DNA of 12,026 nucleotides from Candidatus Scatousia excrementipullorum. GTDB lineage: Bacteria > Cyanobacteriota > Vampirovibrionia > Gastranaerophilales > Gastranaerophilaceae. Below, piece after piece: positions 5,884-12,026 of the stretch. The notes below the pieces were generated by a model. The model saw only the letters and a list, made by a program, of their open reading frames with translations, did not search any database and was not told the DNA's origin. The stretch covers positions 1 through 12,026 of the forward strand of contig JADIND010000201.1 in assembly GCA_017694215.1 (NCBI GenBank), in the 5' to 3' direction. A program made the position numbers and the translations under genes. Each line of letters opens with the position of its first letter. The first letter of the stretch is position 1.

Positions 5884-6609
5884 ATGAAACTCAAAGTTTT
5901 AGACAAAACGGCATTCACTCTGGCAGAAGTTCTTATCACACTTGGCATAATCGGCGTGGTTGCTGCACTGACTCTGCCGGCTCTTATACAAAACAACAGG
6001 AACAAAGAATTACAAACAGGATTAAAAAAGGCATATTCCGTTATAAGTCAGGCCCTCGACATGTATCAGGCTGAAACAGGAGAAAGATTGAAACCGGACG
6101 GCAGCCTAACAGAACATGGACAACTCGGAACAATTTTGCAAAAATATTTTAATATTATAAAAATTTGCGGTTATGCCTATTCTTCCGATAATGCGGCTGA
6201 CAGCAGAGGCTGCATACCCAATGACAGTACATCAAGAAAAGAAGGTTCTGCTTACAAAACATTTAACGGCAGTACATTTATCAACCTCGATAAATTCGAT
6301 GATTCACAATTTATACTCAATGATGGTATGCTTCTTATGATAGAAAATCAAGCACAAGCCACAACAGATCCATTATATATTTCTGTAGATGTAAACGGTT
6401 ATAAAAAGCGTCCGAACAGATTAGGACAAGACTTATTTTTGTTTCAAATAGACAGTAAAGGAAAACTCCTTCCTATGGGCGTACCGAATTCTGATTATTA
6501 CGATGCAAATGATGCATATTGTTCTGCCTCATCTTCAAATAATATGAACGGAGCTGGGTGTACCTATAAGGCTTTAATTGAAAAAGACTTTTTTCAAAAA
6601 ATGCCGTAA
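5884..6609 (+). CDS. Pilin-like protein 3
   Basis: A type IV pilin/type II pseudopilin-like protein of 241 aa. I chose ATG 5884 because GGAGG (5868-5872) lies upstream of it; a TTG at 5866 overlaps that ribosome binding site and is rejected. The leader has 10 residues, MKLKVLDKTA, then AFTLAEVLITLGIIGVVAAL begins at residue 10: cleavage after Ala10, Glu at mature position 5, then a hydrophobic assembly helix. The globular part has the block SVDVNGYKKRPNRLGQDLFL, shared with pilin-like proteins 4 and (partly) 1. Its Asp/Asn/Gly pattern could bind Ca2+ as in type II pseudopilins; this is inference. Four cysteines could form disulfides. It ends in GAGCTYKALIEKDFF, related to the end of protein 4. 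The gene is monocistronic, with an operator-bearing promoter upstream and a strong terminator after it. Confidence 0.88.
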   Translation: MKLKVLDKTAFTLAEVLITLGIIGVVAALTLPALIQNNRNKELQTGLKKAYSVISQALDMYQAETGERLKPDGSLTEHGQLGTILQKYFNIIKICGYAYSSDNAADSRGCIPNDSTSRKEGSAYKTFNGSTFINLDKFDDSQFILNDGMLLMIENQAQATTDPLYISVDVNGYKKRPNRLGQDLFLFQIDSKGKLLPMGVPNSDYYDANDAYCSASSSNNMNGAGCTYKALIEKDFFQKMP

Positions 6610-6611
6610 CT

Positions 6612-6648
6612 AAAACGCTCTTATCAAATGATAAGAGCGTTTTTATAT
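6612..6648. terminator. Bidirectional Rho-independent terminator
   Basis: AAAACGCTCTTATC (6612-6625) and GATAAGAGCGTTTT (6630-6643) form a perfect 14-bp stem with an AAAT loop, with T-rich sequence to the right and the A-run giving a T-run on the other strand. It lies 2 bp after the stop of pilin-like gene 3 and just beyond the stop of the convergent secreted-protein gene, serving both. Confidence 0.9.
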
Positions 6649-6651
6649 ATT

Positions 6652-7326
6652 TTATATTACCGGAACATCAATCGGTTCTGATAAAATTACCTCAAGAACT
6701 TCGCCTGTTTTGATATAGACATCCTCGCCTTTCCGTATCATATCAGCAATACTATCCCATACAAAATAAGCTCCGCCTCCGATTGCTCCTCCGATTGCAC
6801 CGACCGGAACCGTAACATATTTGACAGCCCCGTCATTTGCGACATCACTGCCCCAATCAACACAATTTGAAGTAATTTCTTTGGTTCTTTCCCAATTTTT
6901 CTTAACAGCATCACCATAACCTTTTGTTGTAGTAATACCGCCGTCATAAGTCATATCAGATCTGCCGACAACAGATAACGACAAAGGCAGCTGTCTGCCG
7001 TTCGGAGTAACAACGTGGTCAAAGTCTAGATATAAAATTGCACCTTTTGAAAATCTCTTTGCCGGAGTTACATTTTTAACAATTCCCCTGACAAGAGAAC
7101 CTGAAGGCAAAATAACATCCGAATCAGCAGTCTGATCTGTTATTAAAACTGCAGAAAAATCTTTACCGGCACCCTGAGTCGTACTTAACGGAGCAAGAAG
7201 TTCAAGTTTAAATTTTGTTCCGGCAGGAATACGCTTTGTCTTTGCATTGGCATTAAATGGGGCCGCAAATGCAGCACTAGCAAGTAAAAATAATCCCAAT
7301 AATATAGTTATAAACTTAATTTTCAT
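6652..7326 (-). CDS. Secreted beta-rich protein, possibly VirB10/TrbI-like fold
   Basis: A 224-aa exported protein of unknown function. The start is ATG 7326, 9 nt after GGAGG (7340-7336); the upstream ATG at 7335 abuts the ribosome binding site. Residues 1-21 are a classic Sec signal peptide (KIK, hydrophobic core, AFA cleavage before APF), with no lipobox cysteine, so it is periplasmic or released. Residues 32-117 have the pattern IPAGTKFKLELLAPLST, then VILPSGSLVRGIV, then LYLDFDHVVTPNGRQLPL. This resembles the beta-barrel core of VirB10/TrbI-type and related envelope proteins; the link is tentative. A glycine-zipper stretch, GAIGGAIGGGAYFVWD (177-191), could insert in or contact a membrane, and the C-terminus returns to beta strand (IKTGEVLEVILSEPI). 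It has its own strong promoter and a terminator shared with pilin-like gene 3. Confidence 0.75.
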   Translation of the reverse strand: MKIKFITILLGLFLLASAAFAAPFNANAKTKRIPAGTKFKLELLAPLSTTQGAGKDFSAVLITDQTADSDVILPSGSLVRGIVKNVTPAKRFSKGAILYLDFDHVVTPNGRQLPLSLSVVGRSDMTYDGGITTTKGYGDAVKKNWERTKEITSNCVDWGSDVANDGAVKYVTVPVGAIGGAIGGGAYFVWDSIADMIRKGEDVYIKTGEVLEVILSEPIDVPVI

Positions 7327-7351
7327 AAAAATCATCCTCCATTTTTGAAAA

Positions 7352-7380
7352 ATTATACCATATTTAAATAAAAATTACAA
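7352..7380 (-). promoter_or_regulatory. Promoter of the secreted-protein gene
   Basis: On the minus strand, -35 TTGTAA (7380-7375) and a perfect extended -10, TGG TATAAT (box at 7357-7352), are separated by 17 bp. Transcription should start near 7345, just before the GGAGG at 7340-7336. This is one of the best promoter matches in the window. Confidence 0.7.
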
Positions 7381-7388
7381 ATTAGATA

Positions 7389-7417
7389 TTGCATATCGGA
7401 TATGTTGCTGATATCAT
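7389..7417 (+). promoter_or_regulatory. Promoter of the TPR gene, leaderless geometry
   Basis: The -35-like TTGCAT (7389-7394), a 17-bp spacer, and the extended -10 TG-A-TATCAT (box 7412-7417) place the start of transcription on the ATG at 7424, 6 nt after the box. No Shine-Dalgarno sequence precedes this ATG. The promoter is also studded with GATAT/ATATC elements (7385, 7393, 7399, 7410, 7430). Confidence 0.5.
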
Positions 7418-7423
7418 ATTGCT

Positions 7424-8347
7424 ATGTCAGATATTGATAGAATTCAGGATTTACAGGATACATTAACTCAAGATGAACAGAATTTTCAAGCAAGACGTGA
7501 ACTTGCAGTACTTTTGCTTGACAACGGTTATACAAAAGAAGCTCTTCAGCATCTTTTATACTTAAAAGAATATTTCAGCGATGACAGCGGGATTTACTAC
7601 AACCTTGGTATCGTTTACGAAAAAATTAAACAGTACAACAAAGCAACAGATGCATACCAAACTGCAATAAAACTTGCACCGAATGAAGCAGACGCTTATT
7701 TTAACCTTGGACTTGTATATATAGAACAGAAAAAATATGATGAAGGTATTGAGTGCTTTCAACACGTTTTGGAAATCGACGAAAATGATTCAAATTCATA
7801 TTTCAGTCTGGGTATATGCTATTTCAAAAAAGGCGATTTGGTTAATGCCGTACTAAATTTCCAAAATACAATAGATTTAAACAATGACGATTTATATGCA
7901 CACTTTTATATAGGAAACATATACAAAACAATGGGCGATTCGGAAGCTGCTGCGGACGAATTTCTGAAAGTATTGGAATTGTCACCGGATTACAGCTGGG
8001 CATATTATAATCTTGCCGTAATTGATTATGAAAACGGAAATATTCAGGATGCTCTGGAAAAACTCACAAAAACCCTTGAACTCAACCCGAAAGATGAAGA
8101 AGCTTATAAAATCTATGCACAAATTATGGCTCAACAGGGAATGTTTCAGGAAGCCAAATTTGTATTAAATATGGCTTTTAACAACGGAGTTGTAACCGGC
8201 AATTTATTCTTTATTCTCTACCAGCTTGACAAAAATCTTGGGGATTTGGAAGCTTGTAAAACAGATTTGAAGAATGCTTTAGAAAATGAAAAAACATTAT
8301 CAGTTCCCAGAAAAACTATAGAAAAGGCATTATCCGAATTAAATTAA
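7424..8347 (+). CDS. Tetratricopeptide repeat protein
   Basis: A 307-aa protein built almost wholly of TPR helix pairs, with no signal peptide or membrane segment, so probably a cytoplasmic scaffold. About seven 34-residue units can be read: a degenerate one at 20-53, then 56-87 (YYNLGIVYEKIKQYNKATDA), 88-121, 122-155, 156-189, 190-223 and a weak one at 224-257. Typical TPR consensus residues are present (W/Y-x2-LG-x2-Y, A-x3-Y/F, P near repeat ends). The last 50 residues are a helical cap. The partner cannot be told from sequence. No catalytic domain is attached, and TPR proteins of this kind serve in many complexes, including pilus assembly. The start lacks a Shine-Dalgarno sequence and appears leaderless. 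The 3' end overlaps the convergent HAD gene by 9 bp. Confidence 0.9.
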   Translation: MSDIDRIQDLQDTLTQDEQNFQARRELAVLLLDNGYTKEALQHLLYLKEYFSDDSGIYYNLGIVYEKIKQYNKATDAYQTAIKLAPNEADAYFNLGLVYIEQKKYDEGIECFQHVLEIDENDSNSYFSLGICYFKKGDLVNAVLNFQNTIDLNNDDLYAHFYIGNIYKTMGDSEAAADEFLKVLELSPDYSWAYYNLAVIDYENGNIQDALEKLTKTLELNPKDEEAYKIYAQIMAQQGMFQEAKFVLNMAFNNGVVTGNLFFILYQLDKNLGDLEACKTDLKNALENEKTLSVPRKTIEKALSELN

Positions 8348-9301
8348 AGTATCAAAAATCTTTCCTACCGCAGTGGAGAACCCGTCTTCATCAATATGCG
8401 AAGTAATAGCATTTGCATGGGACTTTACAAAATCATCAGCATTTCCCATAGCAACAGCCAATCCGTTCTGTTTTCTAATAAAATCCATCATTTCAATATC
8501 ATTTGCAGAATCACCAATTACCATTGCATTTTTTGGTTCAAGTTTCAGTGCCCTCAAAAGAAAATCAATAGCCTTGTCTTTTGAAACCCACTTATTCTGA
8601 AACTCTAACACACTTAAACCGGAAGGTTTTATATCCAGGTCGAGAATATGTGCACCTTTAAAGGAATTAATAACATCCGACTGATTATAATCAGAACACC
8701 TTGCCGCATCATACTTATAAATTATTGCTTTTTGAAGCTGTTTTTTACTTTCAAAAAGGTCGTCGAAAGAATTAACCTGTTTAACCGGAGCATAGGATTT
8801 CCATGGGAATTGAATACCGCTCATTGCATATGGTTGTTCATTAAAATACATTATTAAGTGAGAATTTTTATCTTTCTGCCTGATTGATTTAAACCATTTT
8901 ACAAGCTTTTTCCCTGCTCTTGCAGAAATAGTATTTTCAAAAAGCGAATTTCCGCTCTCGTTAACAAGTCCTCCCCCCTGAAGTACTATTGTATAATCAG
9001 GTCTGTGAGAAAATTGTTGAAGAATAGGAAGAGTATCTTGATAACAGCGTGCCGTTGTTAAAACAACCGGTACATTGTTTTCATGCAAAAAATCTACGGT
9101 ATCTATTGTTTTTTTAGACATCATATCACTGTGTTTGCTGATTGTACCGTCAATATCCGAAAAAACAATCTGAATATTATTTTTAAAACTTTTACCGACA
9201 GAATTGATATGCGGCATACCATTAAAAGATATGCTTTTTGCACCTGATTTAAAATTATACGAACTTTTCCCTGAATTTAATCCTAAATTTTCAATAAACA
9301 T
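8339..9301 (-). CDS. HAD-superfamily phosphatase, Cof-like
   Basis: A haloacid dehalogenase-type hydrolase, probably a sugar-phosphate or nucleotide phosphatase; the substrate is not predictable. I chose ATG 9301 (320 aa), which follows a GGGGA; a TTG at 9325 would add eight residues but has no ribosome binding site. All four motifs are present: I, VFSDIDGTI, with nucleophile Asp49 and acid/base Asp51; II, LTTAR (about 81-85); III, Lys243 in SKDKAI; and IV, GDSANDIEMM, with Asp264 and Asp268 for Mg2+. The region between II and III has the size of a type IIB cap (Cof/SPP). The oddity is a polar extension of about 44 residues before the fold, rich in Ser, Asn, Gly and Lys and containing ISFNGMP. 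Family members usually begin within a few residues of motif I. No membrane segment is seen. Confidence 0.85.
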   Translation of the reverse strand: MFIENLGLNSGKSSYNFKSGAKSISFNGMPHINSVGKSFKNNIQIVFSDIDGTISKHSDMMSKKTIDTVDFLHENNVPVVLTTARCYQDTLPILQQFSHRPDYTIVLQGGGLVNESGNSLFENTISARAGKKLVKWFKSIRQKDKNSHLIMYFNEQPYAMSGIQFPWKSYAPVKQVNSFDDLFESKKQLQKAIIYKYDAARCSDYNQSDVINSFKGAHILDLDIKPSGLSVLEFQNKWVSKDKAIDFLLRALKLEPKNAMVIGDSANDIEMMDFIRKQNGLAVAMGNADDFVKSHANAITSHIDEDGFSTAVGKIFDTLI

Positions 9302-9483
9302 ATTTACATTCCCCAAAAACTTCAATTAAGAGTATATAATAATACCGGTCAAAGAGAAAACTTATTAAGTTTCCTAAATATTTATCACAGCAACAAGAAA
9401 TAAGCATATAAAAATAAAATATAAACAAAAAATTTTTTGCTAACCAAGAAACCAAATACAATATTTTAAATATATTTTCAGCA

Positions 9484-9517
9484 TGGTAAAATAAAATCAT
9501 AAATTAATATGAGGAAG
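9484..9517 (+). promoter_or_regulatory. Extended -10 promoter and ribosome binding site of proS
   Basis: TGG-TAAAAT (9484-9492) is an extended -10 with five of six matches and only a weak T-rich -35 (9464-9469). GAGGAAG (9511-9517) is the ribosome binding site before ATG 9526. The remaining 224-bp gap (9302-9525) is very AT-rich and holds, on the minus strand, only weak candidate promoter boxes for the HAD gene (TTGACC at 9352-9347). I see no RNA gene in it. Confidence 0.45.
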
Positions 9518-9525
9518 TTAATAAT

Positions 9526-11259
9526 ATGAAAATGTCGAAATTGTTTGTGCAAACTTTGCGTGAATATCCGTCAGATGCGGAAGTTATTTCACACAAAATG
9601 CTTGCAAGAGCCGGATATATCAGGAAATTAACATCCGGTGTTTATAATTATTTACCCCTGATGTGGAGAGTATTGAAAAAGATTGAAAATATCGTAAGAG
9701 AAGAGATGGATGCAGCCGGAGCACAGGAGCTTTTGATGCCGTTTGTGCAGCCGAAAGAACTCTGGGAAGAATCCGGAAGATGGGACGCTTACGGAAAAGA
9801 ATTGATGAGATTAAAAGACCGCCACGACAGAATTATGTGTCTCGGACCTACTCACGAGGAGATTATCACGGCAATCGCACGTGACGGATTAAAATCTTAT
9901 AAACAAATGCCTGTTAATTTATACCAGATACAATCAAAATTCAGAGATGAAGTTCGTCCGAGATACGGGCTTTTGAGAGGCAGAGAATTCATTATGAAAG
10001 ATGCCTATAGCTTTGATACCTCAGAAGAAGGCTTAGATAAAGAATATCAAAATATGGCACAGGCTTACAAAAAAATCTTTGACCGATGCGGGCTTGATAC
10101 CAAAATGGTTCAGTCTGATTCCGGAGCAATAGGCGGAAGCGTTTCTCACGAATTTATGGTAATCACTGATACAGATGCCGGTGAAAATGATGTATTTTAC
10201 TGCGAATGTGATTACGCAGCAAATTCAAATCACGCTGTATCAAAATTACCTCAAGCTGTTGTTGACGGCAAAGAATACTTCAGTGAAACTAAAATCATTG
10301 ATACTCCAAACACTCATTCAATAGAAGAATTGAGTAAATTCTTAAATATTCCGTCAACTTTAATTTTAAAATCGCTTGTTTACATAGTTGATAAGAAACC
10401 TGTTATTGCATTAATCAGAGCTGACAGAACAGTTGAAGAAACGAAATTAATGAATGCCGTTGGCGGAATTGAAATCAGAATAGCTTCATCTGCCGAAATA
10501 GCGGAACTTATGGCGGAAAATGGTTTTGATGCCGTTCCGGGCTTTATCGGACCAAAAGGAATGAAAAATGTTCCGATTATTGCGGATGAAACTGTAAGAG
10601 AAATGAAAAACTTCGTTGTCGGAGTTAATCAGACAGACAAACATCAGGTAGGTGCGAACCTTTCTGATTTAGGAATTGATGAAATTAAATATTCTGATAT
10701 CAGGCTGGTAGAAGCAGGAGATTTCTGCCCTGAATGCGGCAAACCGCTGAAAGTTACAAAAGGAATTGAAGTCGGAAATATTTTCAAACTCGGCACAAAA
10801 TATTCTAAACCGATGAATGCGGTTTATCTTGACCAGAACGGCAAATCTCATCCATATATTATGGGCTGCTACGGTATAGGAATTTCAAGAACAGCTGCGG
10901 CTGCAGTAGAAGCACACTACGATGAACACGGCATTAAATGGCCTATTTCAATCGCACCATACCACGTTGTAATAGTACCTGTTAACATTCAGGATAAATT
11001 ACAAATGGAAACCGCGGAAAAAATGTATGAAGAACTCAAAAAAGCAGGGGTAGAAGTTGTTCTTGACGACCGCGACGAAAGAGCCGGAGTTAAGTTCAAA
11101 GATGCAGACTTAATCGGATTTCCTTACCGTGTAACAGTCGGAAAAACAATAAACGAAGGTCTTGTTGAATATAAAACAAGAGAAACCGGCGAAGTCGAAA
11201 AAGTTAAACCCGAAACTGCAGTGGAACATCTTGTAGAAATAGTAAAAAACATTAAATAA
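9526..11259 (+). CDS. proS: Proline--tRNA ligase
   Basis: Class II aminoacyl-tRNA synthetase charging tRNA(Pro), 577 aa, the length of the bacterial type with an inserted editing domain. It has N-terminal motif 1 region residues (SGVYNYLPLMWRVL, 37-50) and GPTHEEIIT (107-115). Motif 2 is KFRDEVRPRYGLLRGREFIMKD (138-159) and motif 3 is GCYGIGISRTAAAAVE (447-462). The YbaK-like editing insertion lies at about 225-405 and would clear mischarged Ala-tRNA(Pro). It is bracketed by cysteine pairs CEC (226, 228) and CPEC (401-404) that may bind zinc. The C-terminal anticodon-binding domain spans about 475-577, with DDRDERAGVKFKDADLIG. A good Shine-Dalgarno sequence, GAGGAAG, precedes ATG 9526. It appears monocistronic, with its own promoter and a terminator beginning at its stop codon. 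Confidence 0.97.
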   Translation: MKMSKLFVQTLREYPSDAEVISHKMLARAGYIRKLTSGVYNYLPLMWRVLKKIENIVREEMDAAGAQELLMPFVQPKELWEESGRWDAYGKELMRLKDRHDRIMCLGPTHEEIITAIARDGLKSYKQMPVNLYQIQSKFRDEVRPRYGLLRGREFIMKDAYSFDTSEEGLDKEYQNMAQAYKKIFDRCGLDTKMVQSDSGAIGGSVSHEFMVITDTDAGENDVFYCECDYAANSNHAVSKLPQAVVDGKEYFSETKIIDTPNTHSIEELSKFLNIPSTLILKSLVYIVDKKPVIALIRADRTVEETKLMNAVGGIEIRIASSAEIAELMAENGFDAVPGFIGPKGMKNVPIIADETVREMKNFVVGVNQTDKHQVGANLSDLGIDEIKYSDIRLVEAGDFCPECGKPLKVTKGIEVGNIFKLGTKYSKPMNAVYLDQNGKSHPYIMGCYGIGISRTAAAAVEAHYDEHGIKWPISIAPYHVVIVPVNIQDKLQMETAEKMYEELKKAGVEVVLDDRDERAGVKFKDADLIGFPYRVTVGKTINEGLVEYKTRETGEVEKVKPETAVEHLVEIVKNIK

Positions 11260-11291
11260 TAAAAGCGGGTTATCAAAACCCGCTTTTATTT
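11258..11291. terminator. Bidirectional Rho-independent terminator
   Basis: AATAAAAGCGGGTT (11258-11271) and AACCCGCTTTTATT (11277-11290) form a perfect 14-bp stem with a 5-nt ATCAA loop. The GC core flanked by A-run and T-run works on both strands. It starts inside the proS stop codon and contains the stop codon of the convergent pilin-like gene 4, so the two genes share it. Confidence 0.88.
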
Positions 11292-12026
11292 CGGTAAATT
11301 TTTCCAGTAAGACAATTCCGGATAATCCGGATTTCTATCTATAAGTGCAAATTGAGAACACCCAAAACCGTTATAATAAGTATTTGATTTATTTATAGAG
11401 CACTCGTTTACGGCTACTGAATTGCCATCATCATCTACATTACCGGCAGTATTTTTTGCAGGTACAATTTTATCTGTTTTGTCGATATCAAATGCAAACA
11501 AATCAAATCCTAACCGGTTTGGACCTTTTATACTACCGTTTGTATCAACATAAATTCTGGCATTACGCCATATTGAATTACCAAAAAAGAAAGTCATAGC
11601 ATCATTAGAAACAACAGTTCTGTCCGTCACTGTATCTTCTGTAAGATGAGCGTTACGACTTCCGTCATATGTTTTATATTCGGCAGGCACCCCTTTATTA
11701 CCGGAACATGAAAGATGACTGTTTTTATATGTACAAATTTTACCTCCGTTAACATACTTTAGAAAAGCATCAATATAGGCATATTTCATATTTTGTGTTA
11801 ATGCACTGTCATTGCTCTGATACAAATCACTGATAATAAAATTAGAATAAACACCGTCATAATCATTTATCATACGCATGTGGATATTCCATATTGTTGA
11901 ATAAGCCTTTTTAAAACGAACCTCCAATTCTTTTGCCCTGTAATCAGCCATCAATGCAGGCAATGTCATAGCAGCGACAATCCCTATTATCCCGAGCGTT
12001 ATTAAAACCTCAGCTAACGTAAACGC
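11286..12026 (-). CDS. Pilin-like protein 4, 5' end cut by right window edge
   Basis: A type IV pilin/type II pseudopilin-like protein; 246 residues are visible and the leader lies beyond the window. The frame is open through 12026 and begins AFTLAEVLITLGIIGIVAAM, so an internal ATG at 11969 is not the real start. Ala stands at -1 and Glu at +5 of the expected cleavage site. After the hydrophobic helix comes ADYRAKELEVRFKKAYSTI, then KTYDGS and the block YVDTNGSIKGPNRLGFDLFA. The protein ends GFGCSQFALIDRNPDYP and WKNLPK. These blocks align with pilin-like protein 3 (KTFNGS, DVNGYKKRPNRLGQDLF, GAGCTYKALIEKD), so the two are paralogues of one subgroup. Cysteines in KICTYK, HLSCSG, VNECSI and GFGCSQ may form disulfides. 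It is convergent with proS and shares its terminator. Confidence 0.88.
   Translation of the reverse strand, partial: AFTLAEVLITLGIIGIVAAMTLPALMADYRAKELEVRFKKAYSTIWNIHMRMINDYDGVYSNFIISDLYQSNDSALTQNMKYAYIDAFLKYVNGGKICTYKNSHLSCSGNKGVPAEYKTYDGSRNAHLTEDTVTDRTVVSNDAMTFFFGNSIWRNARIYVDTNGSIKGPNRLGFDLFAFDIDKTDKIVPAKNTAGNVDDDGNSVAVNECSINKSNTYYNGFGCSQFALIDRNPDYPELSYWKNLPK

Noticed and set aside
9360..9525. AT-rich gap before proS as a possible replication origin or small RNA
   Set aside because: I found no DnaA-box cluster, no stable hairpin followed by a T-run and no repeat; it is adequately explained as the promoter region of two divergent genes.

Overview
The window looks like a chromosomal segment of an AT-rich, uncultured bacterium. 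The best guess is a gut member of Melainabacteria/Vampirovibrionia, order Gastranaerophilales. This rests on four separate pilin-like genes that all carry the N-terminal signature FTLAE(V/T)LITLGIIG followed by AA(M/L)TLPAL, scattered among ordinary housekeeping genes, a layout I associate with that group. The assignment comes from memory of the family, not from a search.

Layout from left to right. The start of an unidentified basic protein runs off the left edge on the minus strand (1-103). Next, on the minus strand, come the magnesium channel MgtE (180-1550) and a small HTH-like protein (1586-1816). Divergent from the latter is pilin-like gene 1 (1954-2627), whose start codon is out of frame with its body by one base. 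argS (2685-4436) follows and carries an in-frame palindromic repeat. Pilin-like gene 2 (4458-5420) lies 21 bp downstream and has an exceptionally long 97-residue leader containing a second kind of palindromic repeat. A convergent XRE repressor (5427-5747) is divergent from pilin-like gene 3 (5884-6609). After a strong bidirectional terminator come a secreted beta-rich protein (6652-7326, minus), a TPR protein (7424-8347, plus) and a HAD-family phosphatase (8339-9301, minus). Last are proS (9526-11259, plus), another bidirectional terminator, and pilin-like gene 4 (11286-12026, minus), cut by the right edge.

How the genes relate. argS and proS are translation enzymes and mgtE is ion transport, so the backbone is housekeeping. 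The accessory component is the pilin-like family, which falls into two groups: genes 3 and 4, and the more divergent genes 1 and 2. Genes 1 and 3 each face a small divergently transcribed HTH protein. Each shared intergenic region contains symmetric operator-like sequences around the pilin promoter, suggesting local repressor-pilin switches rather than one pilus operon. No secretion or pilus machinery (ATPase, platform protein, prepilin peptidase) is present here.

Other signals: mgtE and the TPR gene both lack a Shine-Dalgarno sequence and have a -10 box exactly 6 nt before the ATG, as expected of leaderless mRNAs. Two unrelated REP-like palindromes are translated inside genes. I see no tRNA, rRNA, CRISPR array, transposase or phage gene.
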